Source: Bryobacter sp.
Lineage (GTDB): Bacteria > Acidobacteriota > Terriglobia > Bryobacterales > Bryobacteraceae
Assembly (NCBI GenBank): GCA_022843625.1
Contig: JALHNH010000011.1
Location: 1 to 64,000, forward strand
Length of the DNA stretch: 64,000 bases
Direction of reading: 5' to 3'
Made by a program: the position numbers and the translations under genes. Each line of letters starts with the position of its first letter. Position 1 is the stretch's first letter. The notes under the pieces were generated by a model. That model ran no database searches. It saw only the letters and a program-made list of their open reading frames with translations, and was not told the DNA's origin. This document shows positions 33,204 through 41,998 of the stretch, one piece after another.

Positions 33204-34532
33204 TTAGTTCTTCTTAGCGACCTTTTCAACGTCAGCCCAGACCCTGAGCAGGTTGCCGCTCCACATCTTGCCAATCTGTTCTTCGGTGTAGCCACGGCGG
33301 ACCAATTCGAGCGTTACGTTGAAGGCTTCGGCGGCGCTGTCCCAGCCTTCGATGCCGCCACCGCCGTCGAAGTCGGATGAAATTCCGACGTGATCAATGC
33401 CGATCTTCTTAACGGCGTAGTCGATGTGGTCGACCATGTCCTTCACTGTGGCGCGGCTCATAGGCGGGTACTTTGCGTCGATCGCGGCCATCTGTTTTTC
33501 GTACTCAGCGCGCTTGTCAGCAGGGAGCATACTTAAGAATCCGCTGGTTCGGCGGGGAGTCGCTCCGGGTTCTTCTATTGCGCAGGGACGACGGAAGCCA
33601 GCAGTGTTGCGGGCTCTGCCACCGCCGCCACCCAAGCCAAGGTCTGTGCGCATTTTAGCGAGGGCTGCAGTACGCTGTTTGGAATCTACTTTTACATAGC
33701 TCGCGAAGCCGACGATCTGGATTACGCCGCCGTTCTTCTTAAGCGCCATCAGTTGCTCGTCGTCCATGTTGCGGCTGTGATCGGCCAGTGCGCGGACGCT
33801 GGAATGGGAGGCGATGACTGGAGCTTTGGACAGGCGGATGGCTTCGAGGTTTGCGCCTTTGGAGGGATGCGACAGGTCCACCATCATGCCAAGCCGATTC
33901 ATTTCGGCGATCACTTCGCGGCCAAGGGGGGAGAGCCCGTTGTTGTGGAGGTAACCGGTAGCTTCACCAGTGTTTGAGTCCGCGAGTTGGCTGTTGCCGT
34001 TATGGGCCAGCGACATATAACGGCCACCACGGTCGTAGAATTCTTTTACGCGCTTGATGTCAGTGCCGATCGGGTAGCCGTTTTCGACGCCAATGACGGC
34101 GACGCGCTTGCCCTGTTTGTGGAGGCGGCGGACGTCGTCTGGAGTCAGAGCAAGACCCATGGAGTCGGGGGCGATCTTTTCAGTGAAGCGATGGATGGCT
34201 TCGAACTTTTCGATGGCCTGTTTGTAGGCGTTGTCGTATTCGTCTTCGGTGGGGAGGCCCTGCCCGACGTAGACGATCAGGAAGGCAACGTCCATGTCAC
34301 CCTGCACCATCTTTGGTAAATTCACCTGCGTGTTGAGCCGCTTGAGGTAGTTACAGTCGGCCGTGAAGTTCGAGGGGTCGATGTCGTTGTGAGTATCGAG
34401 CTTAAGAACGCGGTCGTGAATTCCTTTTGCCTTGGTAATGAGAGCAGCTTCGCCCGATTGAGCGGGAGTGGTTGCGGCTGTCAACTGGATCAGCAGACTG
34501 GCAGTCATCAATTTGCGGTGGATCAATTTCAT
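33204..34532 (-). CDS. Exported membrane dipeptidase-like protein (peptidase M19)
   Basis: 442 residues with an N-terminal signal (about 1-24). M19 features: LDTHNDIDP (zinc ligands His and Asp), GVENGYPIG (Glu), MVDLSHPSKGA (His), APVIASHSSVRALADHSRNMDD (His) and HVGISSDFDGGGG. The family hydrolyses dipeptides and some beta-lactams. A Gly/Arg/Pro-rich insertion (about 303-340) interrupts the barrel and is unusual. It lies 4 bp downstream of the LLM oxidoreductase gene. Confidence 0.9.
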   Translation of the reverse strand: MKLIHRKLMTASLLIQLTAATTPAQSGEAALITKAKGIHDRVLKLDTHNDIDPSNFTADCNYLKRLNTQVNLPKMVQGDMDVAFLIVYVGQGLPTEDEYDNAYKQAIEKFEAIHRFTEKIAPDSMGLALTPDDVRRLHKQGKRVAVIGVENGYPIGTDIKRVKEFYDRGGRYMSLAHNGNSQLADSNTGEATGYLHNNGLSPLGREVIAEMNRLGMMVDLSHPSKGANLEAIRLSKAPVIASHSSVRALADHSRNMDDEQLMALKKNGGVIQIVGFASYVKVDSKQRTAALAKMRTDLGLGGGGGRARNTAGFRRPCAIEEPGATPRRTSGFLSMLPADKRAEYEKQMAAIDAKYPPMSRATVKDMVDHIDYAVKKIGIDHVGISSDFDGGGGIEGWDSAAEAFNVTLELVRRGYTEEQIGKMWSGNLLRVWADVEKVAKKN

Positions 34533-34536
34533 TGGG

Positions 34537-35550
34537 TTAAGCCTTGGGATACATGATACATCGTGTACCGATGAGCTCGATCGATTTCATCAGTTGATCG
34601 TGTGAGAAGCCGCCAACATCCATCTGGAAGGATAGGCGGGAGATTCCTCCCAGAGATTCGCTGTGGCGGTGGATCTTGTCGACGACTTCGTTTGGTTCGC
34701 CGATGAAGTAGGCCCCTAGCGGGCCGATTTGAGCTTCAAACTGTTGGCGTGTGGGTGGCTGCCAGCCTCGCTCTTCTCCGATTCTCCCCATCATTTCGAT
34801 GTAGCCGGGGAGGAATTCGTCTGCGGCTTGTTTTGACGATTGCGCAACGTAGCCGAAGCAGTGGAGGCCAACCTTTAGTTGGTCTGGGGGGTGTCCGGCA
34901 AGGCGGCCCGCTTCTCTGTAGATGTCGACGAGTGGCCGGAAGCGATGGGTTTCGCCTCCGATGATGGCGATCATCAGCGGCAGCCCGAGGGCCCCGGCCC
35001 TGGCGAATGATTTTGGGGTGCCGCCGACGCCGAGCCAGATCGGGAGCTTCTCTTGCATCGGCCGGGGGAAGACTCCCTGCCCTGTGAGCGGCGCTCGGCG
35101 CTGGCCAGACCAATGGACGTGCGTGTTATCGCGGATCGTGAGGAGCAGGTCGAGGTTTTCGGTGAAGAGGAGATCGTAGTCATTCAGGTCAAGACCGAAG
35201 AGCGGGAAGGCTTCGATGAAGGAGCCTCGGCCGACCACCATCTCGGCGCGGCCACCGGAGATCAAGTCGAGCGTGGCGAAGCTCTGGAAGGCGCGCACAG
35301 GATCGATTGCACTCAGCACCGTTACGGCGCTGGTAAGGCGGATTCGCCGGGTGCGGGCAGCGGCAGCGGCGAGCACCATGTTGGGGGCAGAGTCGAGGAA
35401 TTCCTGACGGTGGTGCTCGCCTATGCCGAAGACATCGAGACCGACCTGATCGGCATGTTCGACGCGCAGGAGGAACTCGCGCATACGCAGAGAGGCCTCG
35501 GCAGGGCTTGTTGTCCTGGTGGCAATGAAACTATCGATACCGATTTCCAT
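34537..35550 (-). CDS. LLM-class flavin-dependent oxidoreductase (luciferase-like)
   Basis: 337 residues, bacterial luciferase-like TIM barrel. Recognisable segments: GLDVFGIGEHHRQEFLDSAPNMVLAAAAART, LTSAVTVLSAIDPVRAFQSFATLDLISGGRAEMVVGRGS and LPIWLGVGGTPKSFARAGALGLPLMIAI. The family uses FMN or F420; members of this subgroup are usually FMN-dependent monooxygenases of unknown substrate. No signal peptide. It forms a two-gene unit with the M19 peptidase. Confidence 0.9.
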   Translation of the reverse strand: MEIGIDSFIATRTTSPAEASLRMREFLLRVEHADQVGLDVFGIGEHHRQEFLDSAPNMVLAAAAARTRRIRLTSAVTVLSAIDPVRAFQSFATLDLISGGRAEMVVGRGSFIEAFPLFGLDLNDYDLLFTENLDLLLTIRDNTHVHWSGQRRAPLTGQGVFPRPMQEKLPIWLGVGGTPKSFARAGALGLPLMIAIIGGETHRFRPLVDIYREAGRLAGHPPDQLKVGLHCFGYVAQSSKQAADEFLPGYIEMMGRIGEERGWQPPTRQQFEAQIGPLGAYFIGEPNEVVDKIHRHSESLGGISRLSFQMDVGGFSHDQLMKSIELIGTRCIMYPKA

Positions 35551-35626
35551 GGATCTTCAAAGTATTGCCTGATTCTTGCAAGCGCGGGTTGATCGATTTG
35601 GTTCGTGTCTCGCGCTTTGCTTGTTG

Positions 35627-36343
35627 ATGATGCTTCTCAAGTTGATTTTCTGGCTGGCAATGGCGTTGGATGCGGCGGTGTTGCTGCTGTTTTTCGTGCT
35701 GGGTCTGGCGGCGGCGGGGCCGTCACATACCAGCCCGGTTTCCGGTTTTCTATTGATGTTGCTTGCTCCAGGACTAGTACTTGCGGGGATTGGCTTTCTT
35801 TTTCTTAGGACTCAATCCACGGCATTGAAACTGGTTTCATTGACGTTGGTGCTGAGCCCTGTCCTGTTTGTGTTGTCCGGGATTGGAATACAGAAGTTGC
35901 TGCATCCTGAGGAGGCGCAGCGGCAGATGGCCTTCCAGCCTGTGTCACTCAAGGATGTGCAGGATGCGGTGCTGCGGAATGACGTGGAGGGCGTAAAGAA
36001 GGCAGCGGCGGCGGCGAATATTCGCCAGCATATGGGCGGAGCGGGGGTGATACATATGTCGCTCTTGCGGCTTCAGAAATCACCGGAACAGTTGCCGGTC
36101 TTGAAGGCGCTTCTTGATGCCGGGGCAAATCCCAATCGGGGGGATGCCGATGCTCCGTTAAAGCTTGCCATTCAGTGCAGCCCCAAGGCGGGCATCGAGC
36201 CGGTGCGTTTATTGCTCGATGCCGGGGCGGACCCGAATGCGCTGGACAAGCTGGGGGTACCAGTTTATGCAGCGGCCCTGGACAAGAAGGAAGTTCTGCA
36301 ACTGCTGATGGATCGCGGGGCGAAAGTGAATCCAAAGCGCTAG
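35627..36343 (+). CDS. Membrane protein with C-terminal ankyrin repeats
   Basis: 238 residues from ATG 35627 (ATG 35630 or the TTG at 35576 are alternatives). Three hydrophobic segments (about 3-30, 37-58 and 66-90 of this start) precede a soluble domain of ankyrin repeats: LPVLKALLDAGANPNRGDADAPLKLAIQ, EPVRLLLDAGADPNALDKLG and EVLQLLMDRGAKVN. Ankyrins mediate protein-protein contact. The repeats should lie in the cytoplasm or periplasm depending on topology, which I cannot fix. The next gene follows 20 bp later. Confidence 0.78.
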   Translation: MMLLKLIFWLAMALDAAVLLLFFVLGLAAAGPSHTSPVSGFLLMLLAPGLVLAGIGFLFLRTQSTALKLVSLTLVLSPVLFVLSGIGIQKLLHPEEAQRQMAFQPVSLKDVQDAVLRNDVEGVKKAAAAANIRQHMGGAGVIHMSLLRLQKSPEQLPVLKALLDAGANPNRGDADAPLKLAIQCSPKAGIEPVRLLLDAGADPNALDKLGVPVYAAALDKKEVLQLLMDRGAKVNPKR

Positions 36344-36363
36344 AGGATAAGATTAAAGGAATT

Positions 36364-37611
36364 ATGGTTCGTCGATCTTTTCTCGTTTCTGCCGCTATGG
36401 CTTCTCAATCGTGGGCTCAGGCCAGTGACAAGTTGCGGGTAGCAATTGTTGGCGTTGGATCTCGCGGAACCGCGCACATCAAAGAGATGCTGCCGGTAGC
36501 AAATCTTGAGATTGCTGCGCTGGTGGAAGTGGATGGAGCTCGGGCTGAGGCGGCATCACAGGCGATTTTTGCCAAGACTGGTAAGCGGCCTCTGATTCAT
36601 ACCGATATGCGGCGGGCGTTTGAGGACAAGAATATCGATGCGGTGACCATTGCCACCACGAATCACTGGCACTCGCTGACGGCAATCTGGGCGATGCAGG
36701 CAGGCAAGGATGTCTATGTCGAGAAGCCGGTTTCGCACAACATTTTTGAGGGCATCCAGTTGGTGAAGACGGCGCGAAAGTATAAGCGGATTGCGGCTGG
36801 CGGGACACAGCGGCGGTGGTGGGGGCCCTTTCGTAAAGCTGTAGAGCTTCTCCATGCCGGTGTGATTGGCGAGATCTATCAGGGTAATTTTTTCTTTCCG
36901 GGGAATCGTGATTCGCTGGGTTTCAAGCCAGTGACGCCGCCGCCGGCGAATCTGAATTGGGATCTTTGGGTGGGGCCTGCACCGATGCAGGATTATCATG
37001 CGAATCTGGTGCCCTATAACTGGCACTGGTTCTGGGATTTTGGCAATGGGGAGTTGGGCAACAACGGGATCCATATGCTGGATGTGTTGCGGTGGGGCAT
37101 GCAGAAGACGTTGCCTGTTGCGGTGCGATCGACAGGCGGGCGCTTTGGATACAAGGATCAAGGCCAGACCCCGAATACGCAGAATGTGACCTGGACGTAT
37201 GCGGATGGGTCATCTATTGTGGGGCAGTTGCGTGGGCTTTACACGCCAGAGCCGATGTCGTGGGATTTCTTCGGATCCAAGGGCAGCATGCACCTGATGG
37301 CAAATGGAGACTTCAGAATTACGCTGGGACGGAACAAGCAGCCAGAGCCGGTTGTTAGCTATCCAGCGAATCTCGATCACTTCGCAAACTTCGCCGATGC
37401 GGTGAGGGCACGGGACCCTAAGTTGCTTCATGCCGAAATTGAGGAGACGGCGCTTTCGACTGCGCTTTGTCACTTGGGGAATATTTCGCACCGCTTGGGC
37501 CGGGAGTTGAAGTTTGATCCAACGACGATGCGGTTCCCGAACGATGCTGAGGCGAATGCGATGTTGTCTCGGAATTATCGCGCGCCCTACGTGGTGCCTA
37601 ACGAAGTTTAG
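36364..37611 (+). CDS. Exported Gfo/Idh/MocA-family oxidoreductase
   Basis: 415 residues. Signal (MVRRSFLVSAAMASQSWAQA, Tat-like RR) then the Rossmann domain LRVAIVGVGSRGTAHIKEM, ALVEVDGARA, IDAVTIATTNHWHSLTAIWAMQAGKDVYVEKPVSHN with the conserved catalytic EKP lysine, and the C-terminal substrate domain (NWDLWVGPAP, NGIHMLDVLRWGM). Exported members oxidise sugars or sugar derivatives with bound NAD(P). ATG 36364 has AAGGA upstream. Unlike the copy at 20051 it keeps the EKP motif. Confidence 0.9.
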   Translation: MVRRSFLVSAAMASQSWAQASDKLRVAIVGVGSRGTAHIKEMLPVANLEIAALVEVDGARAEAASQAIFAKTGKRPLIHTDMRRAFEDKNIDAVTIATTNHWHSLTAIWAMQAGKDVYVEKPVSHNIFEGIQLVKTARKYKRIAAGGTQRRWWGPFRKAVELLHAGVIGEIYQGNFFFPGNRDSLGFKPVTPPPANLNWDLWVGPAPMQDYHANLVPYNWHWFWDFGNGELGNNGIHMLDVLRWGMQKTLPVAVRSTGGRFGYKDQGQTPNTQNVTWTYADGSSIVGQLRGLYTPEPMSWDFFGSKGSMHLMANGDFRITLGRNKQPEPVVSYPANLDHFANFADAVRARDPKLLHAEIEETALSTALCHLGNISHRLGRELKFDPTTMRFPNDAEANAMLSRNYRAPYVVPNEV

Positions 37612-37697
37612 GCGTGGTTGTGGTGTACCCACTACCGGAAGCAATATTCAATTGTCAGAGAGCTGAGGCCTGTTGAGGCCGGGTTATTGGTTGATTA

Positions 37698-38327
37698 TTA
37701 TGCAGCTAGCCTGGCTTCGCGATGTTTATCCATGATTTCGCGGGCCTCTGGCATGAGAGCCATGAGGCGAAGTGCCCAAGCTCCGGTGCTGGTATTCAAA
37801 AGGTTTGCTTTGCGGACATCAAAGATCGGGAAGGTGGCCGGGATGTCGACGACCTTGTCGAGCAAGTAGACTTCGGTGTGGATGTCCATCGTCACGATTC
37901 GGTCTCGCTGGAGTTTTGAGAGCTCTTGGAGGGCTTTGTCGGCACGGCGCTCCTGGGCGGCACCGAGTTTGAGAATGCGTTCCATATGGGAGAAGAGCTT
38001 TTCGTCATTGGGTTCGTTTAGCCAGCGGTTTTGCGTGTCGATTTCCATCTGGCGGGCACGGTCGACTTGGTATAAGGCGAAGACGTAGCGCTCAAAGGTT
38101 TGGAGCTCGAGTTCGCCTTCGGGGAGGCATTGCTTGAGGAGTTTTGCCTTGAGGGCATCGAATTGGCTTCGTTCGTGCGGATTGTTTTCGAAGATGGTTG
38201 TTGGGTTGGCGGTGAGGCCGTGACGGGTGCTGTTGGCTGCGGAGTTGGCGCGGCCTGCGGCAGTTTTGGGGCCGGTAGACTTCTTTGCGTTTTGCCTGTT
38301 GGCATCTATTTGAGCCTGAGTTGACAT
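37698..38327 (-). CDS. Conserved hypothetical protein with N-terminal STGPKT...RHGL motif
   Basis: 209 residues. The N-terminus NRQNAKKSTGPKTAAGRANSAANSTRHGLTA is the hallmark of a multi-copy family found in Acidobacteriota and Planctomycetota whose function is unknown; the basic motif is DNA-binding-like. The rest is charged and helical. Flanking intergenic stretches of about 90 and 170 bp separate it from both neighbours, as is common for this family. Confidence 0.7.
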   Translation of the reverse strand: MSTQAQIDANRQNAKKSTGPKTAAGRANSAANSTRHGLTANPTTIFENNPHERSQFDALKAKLLKQCLPEGELELQTFERYVFALYQVDRARQMEIDTQNRWLNEPNDEKLFSHMERILKLGAAQERRADKALQELSKLQRDRIVTMDIHTEVYLLDKVVDIPATFPIFDVRKANLLNTSTGAWALRLMALMPEAREIMDKHREARLAA

Positions 38328-38500
38328 GGTTGTTGCTTTCCATTTTTCCGATTGATTTCGAGAGAGAAGCAGGGGCTCTCTCCGATTTAGAAGCTAACAG
38401 GCGGTATGGAGCAAATCGAAGTAATTTTTGAGGAAGTTGTTGATGGGAATGGAAATATAGGCTCAAAATTTCTGCTAACGCCTTCCGGTATACTTTGGCG

Positions 38501-39091
38501 ATGCTGTCAAAATTCCTGAGGCGCTCCCACATGTATGCAGCGCTGTTTCTGGCACCCTGGCTGCTTATGTATGCCGTGAGCACCATTGCGATGAATCACC
38601 GTGATTTATTTGTGAAGCGCAATGCAGCTGCGCCGAAGCCGCTGGGGAAAGAACGTGAAGTCAGCTATCAGGGGAGCTTCCCGGAGAAGGCGGATGCGCG
38701 CATGGTGGCGCGGCAGATTCTTGCGAGTCTCGATCTTGAAGGTGCTTTTAGTGTGCGGCGGGACGGGGCAGCGGTGGTGATCAGCCGCAACGATATGCTG
38801 TCGCCGCGGCGGATCACTTATACGCCAGCCGATCACAAGTTGGTTGTAGAACGAATGCCGAACCCGCCGCACAATTTTCTTGAGAGATTTCATCGCCGCC
38901 GAGGTTACGACACCGGCTATGTTGTCGATACGGTATGGGCTGTGACGGTAGATCTGTTTATCGGTGCGATGATCCTGTGGGGGCTATCGGGGCTGTGGAT
39001 GTGGTGGGAGATGAAGGTTACGCGGCGCTACGGTGCGGGTGCACTGGCGGTGGGCGCGATTTTGTTTGCCGCTTTTGTGGTGATGATATGA
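38501..39091 (+). CDS. PepSY-associated TM-type membrane protein (first of a tandem pair)
   Basis: 196 residues. N-terminal SHMYAALFLAPWLLMYAVSTIAM (first TM, about 11-32), a periplasmic segment (about 33-135), then two C-terminal TMs containing VWAVTVDLFIGAMILWGLSGLWMWWEM and GAILFAAFVVMI. This is a reduced version of the PepSY-associated TM family (iron-reductase-like or peptidase-inhibitor-like roles); the conserved His and Trp positions could bind heme, which is an inference. ATG 38501 is chosen over TTG 38495. It overlaps the next gene by ATGA. Confidence 0.7.
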   Translation: MLSKFLRRSHMYAALFLAPWLLMYAVSTIAMNHRDLFVKRNAAAPKPLGKEREVSYQGSFPEKADARMVARQILASLDLEGAFSVRRDGAAVVISRNDMLSPRRITYTPADHKLVVERMPNPPHNFLERFHRRRGYDTGYVVDTVWAVTVDLFIGAMILWGLSGLWMWWEMKVTRRYGAGALAVGAILFAAFVVMI

Positions 39092-39693
39092 AGCTGTCCG
39101 ATTTGAACCGGCGAGCGCATCTTTATCTTGGGCTGGCGTTGCTGCCCTGGCTTTTCATGTATGGAATGTCTTCGTTTGCGATTGCCCACAATGCATTTTT
39201 CGAAGCCCTGGATAAAGCGAAGAACCAGGCCATGTGGACGCTGCGGGAGGAGAGGACATACGAGGTGGTGGTGCCGGAGGACCCGGAACAGCTTCGGGAG
39301 TTTGGACGTGCGGCGTTGAAGCTGGTTGGGATTGAGGGAACGAATTTTGGGGCGTATCGACAGGGGCCGGACCAGGTGAACATCTACTCGTACACCTTTC
39401 TGCACAGCACTCAATTGAAGTATTTCGCGCGTGAGAAAAAATTGAGGGTGGAAGATCGCAGATTTCGTTGGGACCAATTTTTGACTGGCATGCACGCGAG
39501 AGGTGGTTTTGAGCAGGACGGTTGGTTGCCTACTGCCTGGGCCGTGGTGGTAGATCTATTCTGTGTAGTGATTTTGTTCTGGATTGGATCTGGGATTTAT
39601 ATGTGGTGGAGCATTCGGCAGCACCGGGAATGGGGATGGGTGGCTATCGCCGGCGGGCTGGTGTCGTTTGGCTTGTTTGTGGTGTTGCTTTAG
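39088..39693 (+). CDS. PepSY-associated TM-type membrane protein (second of a tandem pair)
   Basis: 201 residues, a clear paralogue of its upstream neighbour: AHLYLGLALLPWLFMYGMSSFAIAHN at the start and TAWAVVVDLFCVVILFWIGSGIYMWWSI then GWVAIAGGLVSFGLFVVLL at the end, with a divergent periplasmic middle. The 4-bp overlap with the first gene suggests the two make a heteromeric membrane complex. Function unknown. Confidence 0.7.
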   Translation: MKLSDLNRRAHLYLGLALLPWLFMYGMSSFAIAHNAFFEALDKAKNQAMWTLREERTYEVVVPEDPEQLREFGRAALKLVGIEGTNFGAYRQGPDQVNIYSYTFLHSTQLKYFAREKKLRVEDRRFRWDQFLTGMHARGGFEQDGWLPTAWAVVVDLFCVVILFWIGSGIYMWWSIRQHREWGWVAIAGGLVSFGLFVVLL

Positions 39694-39715
39694 TGGACAA
39701 ATGCATTTTGACGTT

Positions 39716-40990
39716 ATGAGTTTCTTTCGTGTTTTCGCTATTGCGGCGTTGATGGCGGTTTCGGTTTATGGGCAGCGCCATCGGGTGATTGTGTCTTCCG
39801 ATATTGGTGGCACGGATCCAGACGATTTTCAGTCGATGGTGCACCTATTGATGTATGCGGACGTTTTGGATATAGAGGGTATTGTGTCTTCGCCATTTGG
39901 GCCGGGGCGGCTTGAGCACATTCATCAAGTGATTGACCGGTACGCACTCGATTATCCGACGCTGCGGAAGGTATCGGCGAAGTATCCGACGCCTGCGCAA
40001 TTGAAGGCGATTTCAAAGCAGGGAGCGCTGGAGGCTCCCGGGCGCAGGGGGTTTGGATCGCCCACTGCCGGTTCTGACTGGATTGTTCGGTGTGCGCGAC
40101 GACGGGACGCACGTCCGCTATATGTTTTGGTTTGGGGTGGGATTGAGGATCTAGCGCAGGCGTTGCATGATGCTCCGGATATCCTGCCGAAGTTGCGCGT
40201 TTACTTTATTGGGGGGCCCAACAAGATGTGGAGCGTGGATGCCTATCACTATGTGGAGCGCGAGCATCCGAAGCTGTGGATGATTGAATCGAATGCGACT
40301 TATCGCGGCTGGTTTACGGGTGGGAATCAGACGGGGGAGTGGGGGAACCGGGAGTTTGTGAGACAGAGGATTGCGCCGTTTGGAGCGCTGGGTAAGTTCT
40401 TTGAGACGCAACTGAAGGGGACGATCAAGATGGGGGATAGCCCGTCGGTTAGTTATCTGTTGCATGGGGACCCGAGTAATCCCTCGAAGCCCGGCTGGGG
40501 TGGGCAGTACCAGAGGATCTGGGATGGGCGAGATTCGGTATTTAAACGCTTGACGACGGAGGAGGACCGGGTAGAGGTTTTTGGGGTGGTTGAGTTTGCG
40601 CTGGACTTGCCGGCTGGGTTCGGGGCCGGGGATTCGTTGAAGGTGATGTTTGACCGGCGGGTGCCGGCGATTGTATCGGTGGATGGTGGGGTGTTGCGGT
40701 TTCGATTTTCACCCAGGGATGCGAAGGTATGGAGTTACTCGATTGAAAGTAGCTTTGCGGGGATCGATGGATGGAGTGGGAAATTTACGGCGGAAGCACC
40801 ACCGCTTCCGCGGAGCGGGGTTGCTTCGGTGAAGCATCCGAATTGGTGGATTGACGATGTGGACGCGTCGACGGCGGAGGGAGTGCATCCGGGGGCGAAG
40901 ACGGTAAACCGATGGCGGGTGGAGTTTCTGGGGGACTTTGCCGCGAGGATGCGGCGGTGTGGGCTTAGTCCCAATCCATCCGTGCGATGA
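39716..40990 (+). CDS. Exported DUF1593-type nucleoside hydrolase-like protein
   Basis: 424 residues from ATG 39716 with a signal peptide (MSFFRVFAIAALMAVSVYG). The core VIVSSDIGGTDPDDFQSMVHLLMYADVLDIEGIVSSPFG matches the DUF1593/nucleoside-hydrolase-like fold (the Asp cluster usually binds Ca2+). SDWIV, VLVWGGIEDLAQALHDAP and the C-terminal beta-sandwich (YSIESSFAGIDGWSGKF) also fit. Secreted members are linked to polysaccharide breakdown in some genomes, but the activity is not established. ATG 39701 is an alternative start. The 3' end overlaps the convergent small membrane gene by 26 bp. Confidence 0.8.
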   Translation: MSFFRVFAIAALMAVSVYGQRHRVIVSSDIGGTDPDDFQSMVHLLMYADVLDIEGIVSSPFGPGRLEHIHQVIDRYALDYPTLRKVSAKYPTPAQLKAISKQGALEAPGRRGFGSPTAGSDWIVRCARRRDARPLYVLVWGGIEDLAQALHDAPDILPKLRVYFIGGPNKMWSVDAYHYVEREHPKLWMIESNATYRGWFTGGNQTGEWGNREFVRQRIAPFGALGKFFETQLKGTIKMGDSPSVSYLLHGDPSNPSKPGWGGQYQRIWDGRDSVFKRLTTEEDRVEVFGVVEFALDLPAGFGAGDSLKVMFDRRVPAIVSVDGGVLRFRFSPRDAKVWSYSIESSFAGIDGWSGKFTAEAPPLPRSGVASVKHPNWWIDDVDASTAEGVHPGAKTVNRWRVEFLGDFAARMRRCGLSPNPSVR

Positions 40991-41273
40991 GGTACACGGC
41001 TGCGAGAATTATCGATGCGTTAAGGATTACGGCAAGGAGGGAGAGCCAGGTATGGCGCTCGCTGCGATAGAGAGAGGCGATGGCGGCGACTTCGCCAAAC
41101 ACTGCGATGCCGCCGCAGAGGATTGTCGCCTTGAAGAGACTGCCGAGGCGGGTAGCGAAATCGGAGGTGGGGCTGGTGCGGAGGACTATGGTTGCAATGA
41201 GGAGAGCGGCCAGGGGGAGGGCTGTGGCGACCAGGTTCCAGTGGGGGTTTGATGGTGGGAGGTGCGGAGGCAT
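40965..41273 (-). CDS. Small membrane protein, unknown function
   Basis: 102 residues with three to four hydrophobic segments (about 14-31, 47-66, 76-97) and few charged residues; no family recognised. Overlaps the convergent DUF1593 gene by 26 bp. It may be real because the hydrophobic pattern is regular, but there is no homology-based support here. Confidence 0.5.
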   Translation of the reverse strand: MPPHLPPSNPHWNLVATALPLAALLIATIVLRTSPTSDFATRLGSLFKATILCGGIAVFGEVAAIASLYRSERHTWLSLLAVILNASIILAAVYLIARMDWD

Positions 41274-41998
41274 TAAAAGTTAGGGCTTCTATTCAAGAAG
41301 CGCGGAATAGCCTGGGTTTCGATCAAGCTTGGTTGCGGAGCAGATCCGCCAAGCCGTCAGCATCCGTTCCACAGCCTGGGGATTGGTGGACATATAGCTC
41401 AGTGTGCGACTTCGATTCATAGCATTCCCGTGTATGTTGTGGGGCGAATGATACAGGCCATTGTTTACAAATCATGGATAGCACCCAAGATCGTCTGTAA
41501 TTTCTCAATATGGTCACGTAGCCTGCAGGCCTCGCAGGTGAGTGCAGGAGAAGACAAAGAGCGGGCCAAGCGAAACTGGAGCAGATGATAGTTTTGGGGT
41601 GCAATGGTAAGTTTTGCAGAGTTCTTCGAGAATGCCGCCACGAAGCGGGAGTTCGTAAACGTCTTATTTAAAGAACGCGTCTTCGATTTAATTGGCACGC
41701 TACAGAAGCTGTCTATTCCTCTGGAAGAGGCAGGGGTGCCGCACGAGTTGGTTGGCGAGCTTTCCGTTTTCCTTCATGTAGAAAACGCTGATTCCACGCA
41801 GGTAGACTGTGGCTGACTATAGCCAGCAAAAAAAATCTATGCTCATGACGGTGTTGAGGCTGGAGTGAAAAGCATACGGGGCATTGGGGTTGCCAGTGGG
41901 AAAGCAGCACAAGCTCCGTACCATCTTCGTCGAAGGGGAAACAAGGCTTTTTGTCCAAAGCAATTCATTCCTACGTGCGTCGCCTCCGGCCGTATTGT
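41274..41998. other. Decayed region with gene remnants
   Basis: About 725 bp without an intact gene. It holds the nucleotidyltransferase fragment at 41604-41816, a short minus-strand frame at 41289-41420 (43 residues with MSTNPQAVERMLTAWRICSA-like sequence), and a minus-strand frame ending at 41465 whose tail (CEACRLRDHIEKLQTILGA) looks protein-like but has no start outside the fragment it overlaps. This looks like a graveyard of accessory genes. Confidence 0.5.
41604..41816 (+). pseudogene. 5' fragment of a nucleotidyltransferase-like gene
   Basis: 70 codons ending at a premature stop. The sequence FADFF-like start, FVNVLFKERVFDLIGTLQKL and PHELVGELSVFLHVENADSTQ matches the N-terminus of a Solibacter-type nucleotidyltransferase family, in which the equivalent VGG..V..HV..AD.TQ is followed by a catalytic TRDVDL segment. 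Here the frame stops right before that segment, so the active site is gone. Family recognition is from memory. Confidence 0.55.
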
